The notes under the pieces: model-generated
Told to the model about the DNA's origin: nothing
Databases searched by the model: none
The model's input: the letters and a program-made list of their open reading frames with translations, nothing else
Part shown: piece by piece, positions 6,301-7,305 of the stretch
Layout: each line of letters opens with the position of its first letter
Position numbering within the stretch: the stretch's first letter is position 1
DNA from: an uncultured Eubacteriales bacterium
Lineage (GTDB): Bacteria; Bacillota; Clostridia; Oscillospirales; Acutalibacteraceae
Reading direction: 5' to 3'
Length of the DNA stretch: 7,305 nt
Assembly (NCBI GenBank): GCA_934444895.1
Contig: CAKSDA010000081.1
Span: forward strand, 1 to 7,305
Program-made: the position numbers and the translations under genes

Positions 6301-6328
6301 AAAATAAATATACTTAAAATATAGTCAA
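6301..6328 (-). promoter_or_regulatory. Candidate secA2 promoter
   Basis: On the minus strand TTGACT (6323-6328, 5 of 6) is followed after 16 bp by TATTTT (6301-6306, 4 of 6). The -35 overlaps the left arm of the inverted repeat at 6319-6341. The surrounding DNA is extremely AT-rich, so the -10 is uncertain. Confidence 0.4.
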
Positions 6329-6341
6329 AAAACTATATAGT
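6319..6341. repeat. Inverted repeats in the secA2/phosphopantetheinyl transferase spacer
   Basis: ATATAGT (6319-6325) and ACTATAT (6332-6338) are exact inverted copies 6 bp apart. ACTATATAGT (6332-6341) is itself a perfect 10-bp palindrome, so three ATAGT-type half sites lie in a row. They overlap the candidate secA2 -35 and lie just upstream of a TATAAT (6351-6356) that could serve the transferase gene. A shared operator is possible; AT-rich chance cannot be excluded. Confidence 0.45.
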
Positions 6342-6350
6342 AAAAAAATA

Positions 6351-6356
6351 TATAAT
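6351..6356 (+). promoter_or_regulatory. Candidate -10 element for the phosphopantetheinyl transferase gene
   Basis: TATAAT is a perfect -10 match about 50 nt before the TTG start. The -35 position 17 bp upstream is poor (AAAAAC), so activation by a factor bound at the adjacent inverted repeat, or a chance match in AT-rich DNA, are both possible. Confidence 0.3.
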
Positions 6357-6407
6357 ATTAAAAAATAAATATCTTTTATTTCAAATTATATTTAAAGGAA
6401 TGATTTT

Positions 6408-7040
6408 TTGTATAATCTGTTTTTTTATAATATAAACAAAATGTCGGATGAATTATATGAAAGCGAGCTTGAAAAATTGCCGCGCATCCGACGCGAAATT
6501 ATTTTGAAGAAGCATGATATTTCCGACAGAAAGCGCAGTCTTGCCGGAGATATTCTTGCAAAAAAATATATCAGCAAAATATTTTCGGTTAAGGAAGAAA
6601 ATATTTCCTTTGCAATTGGTGAACACGGAAAACCGTATGTTGTAAATGTACCTGCACATTTCAGCATTTCACACAGCGGCAATTACACCGCTATTGCAAT
6701 AAGCAACAAACCTATCGGCCTTGATATTGAAATGCTTCGCGAATTTTCTGCGGTTGTTGCCCATCGCATATTTAATAAGGATGAATTAGCCTACATTTCA
6801 GGAACCGCAATACCTAAAAGCAAAAGCGAAATGCAGCGTTGTTTTTATGAAATATGGACCGCCAAAGAGGCTTATGTAAAATATACAGGTCAGGGCCTTT
6901 CCGGCGGGATTTCCTCTCTTTCCTTTAGAAAAAGCCATTTGGCAAACGATAAACTGGTTCCGCTTAAGGAAGACATAAAACTCTATCATGATTTCAGCGT
7001 TCCGGGAGCGGTGGCTGCAGTTATTTTACCAAAGGATTAA
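6408..7040 (+). CDS. Sfp-type 4'-phosphopantetheinyl transferase
   Basis: The 210-residue product belongs to the Sfp/AcpT superfamily, which moves 4'-phosphopantetheine from coenzyme A to a serine of acyl or peptidyl carrier proteins. Motifs are in order: GKPYV (74-78), HFSISHSG (84-91) with a CoA-contacting His89, PIGLDIE (102-108) with Mg-binding Asp106 and Glu108, and WTAKEAYVKYTGQGL (150-164) with Glu154 and Lys153/Lys157. This is the two-subdomain Sfp length rather than the short AcpS type. The start is TTG, supported by AAAGGA (6394-6399) at 8-nt spacing and by the conserved N-terminal strand; the next in-frame Met is residue 12. An ATG at 6400-6402 is out of frame and opens only an 11-codon frame. 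No carrier protein, NRPS or PKS gene is adjacent, so the substrate is unknown. It diverges from secA2. Confidence 0.92.
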   Translation: MYNLFFYNINKMSDELYESELEKLPRIRREIILKKHDISDRKRSLAGDILAKKYISKIFSVKEENISFAIGEHGKPYVVNVPAHFSISHSGNYTAIAISNKPIGLDIEMLREFSAVVAHRIFNKDELAYISGTAIPKSKSEMQRCFYEIWTAKEAYVKYTGQGLSGGISSLSFRKSHLANDKLVPLKEDIKLYHDFSVPGAVAAVILPKD

Positions 7041-7055
7041 AAATTTTACTGATTA

Positions 7056-7305
7056 TTACTGCAGTTTGTCGCAAAGGCAGGCGGTAACGCAGTTGCAGAC
7101 AAGCGAAAGCGGCGGATTATATTCCAATGATTTTTCTATTTCACAAATAACTTCTTTTGAATTAATTTCAGAAATTTTTGTTTCGTATTGAATTTGATTT
7201 TCATCAATCAATAAAAGCTTTTCCCCACATCTAGCGCGCAAAGAGCGTGCGATATGGCGGTAATTGTCAGCATCAGAAATTGTAATTTTATTATCTGTTT
7301 TATTA
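7056..7305 (-). pseudogene. rsmE: N-terminal fragment of an RsmE-like 16S rRNA methyltransferase gene
   Basis: The reading frame is open from the right edge of the window to a TAA at 7056-7058, so its start lies outside. The 82 visible codons resemble the N-terminal PUA-like domain of RsmE, which methylates U1498 of 16S rRNA: 'ITISDADNYRHIARSLR' then 'CGEKLLLID', a second half 'YETKISEINSKEVICEI', and 'NPPLSL'. At this point the family has a strand followed by LPKGDK and the large SPOUT methyltransferase domain. Here the frame ends 'ACLCDKLQ' and stops, and the transferase gene occupies the next DNA. Near the end, pieces resembling the missing motif appear in shifted frames (a VIISK-like stretch follows DKLQ one base out of frame). 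I infer a truncated, decaying gene. An assembly break or sequencing indels are alternatives. Confidence 0.55.

Noticed and set aside
6400..6435. ATG right after the transferase Shine-Dalgarno
   Set aside because: It is out of frame, too close to the Shine-Dalgarno and opens only 11 codons; the TTG at 6408 has proper spacing.

Overview
The window looks like a chromosomal housekeeping segment from a low-GC Gram-positive bacterium, most likely a member of the Clostridia. The supports are an AT-rich sequence, a MecA-type Clp adaptor, a Firmicutes-style LexA operator (GAAC-N4-GTTC), strong purine-rich ribosome binding sites and the sequence style of the enzymes. The assignment to Clostridia is inference; no rRNA is present to settle it.

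The genes form three convergent pairs separated by two divergent regions. From left to right: a GC-richer, hairpin-rich stretch of unknown identity (1-131) leads into a compact mecA-like gene (+). This converges on rpe (-), ribulose-5-phosphate 3-epimerase. A divergent regulatory region of about 300 bp holds a consensus sigma-A promoter for rpe, a 12-bp perfect inverted repeat, and a sigma-A promoter with a LexA box for the next gene. Then come dinB (+), a Y-family DNA polymerase IV, and nth (+), endonuclease III, which has its own promoter. nth converges on secA2 (-), a divergent SecA-type translocase ATPase without the usual zinc-binding tail. A second divergent, AT-rich spacer separates secA2 from an Sfp-type 4'-phosphopantetheinyl transferase gene (+). 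That gene converges on the N-terminal part of an rsmE-like gene (-), which enters from the right edge and stops before any methyltransferase domain.

Functionally, dinB and nth form a small DNA-repair module (translesion synthesis and base excision), with dinB directly placed under SOS control by the sequence. The other genes (proteolysis adaptor, pentose phosphate enzyme, protein export ATPase, carrier-protein activation) have no evident common pathway. I saw no transposon, phage gene, CRISPR array, tRNA or rRNA.

The points most worth a second look are the atypical SecA paralogue, the truncated rsmE fragment, the missing conventional start codon of dinB at the family-conserved position, the unexplained inverted repeats in both divergent spacers, and the possible structured RNA at the left edge. 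I did not find convincing evidence of a wholly new multi-gene system.
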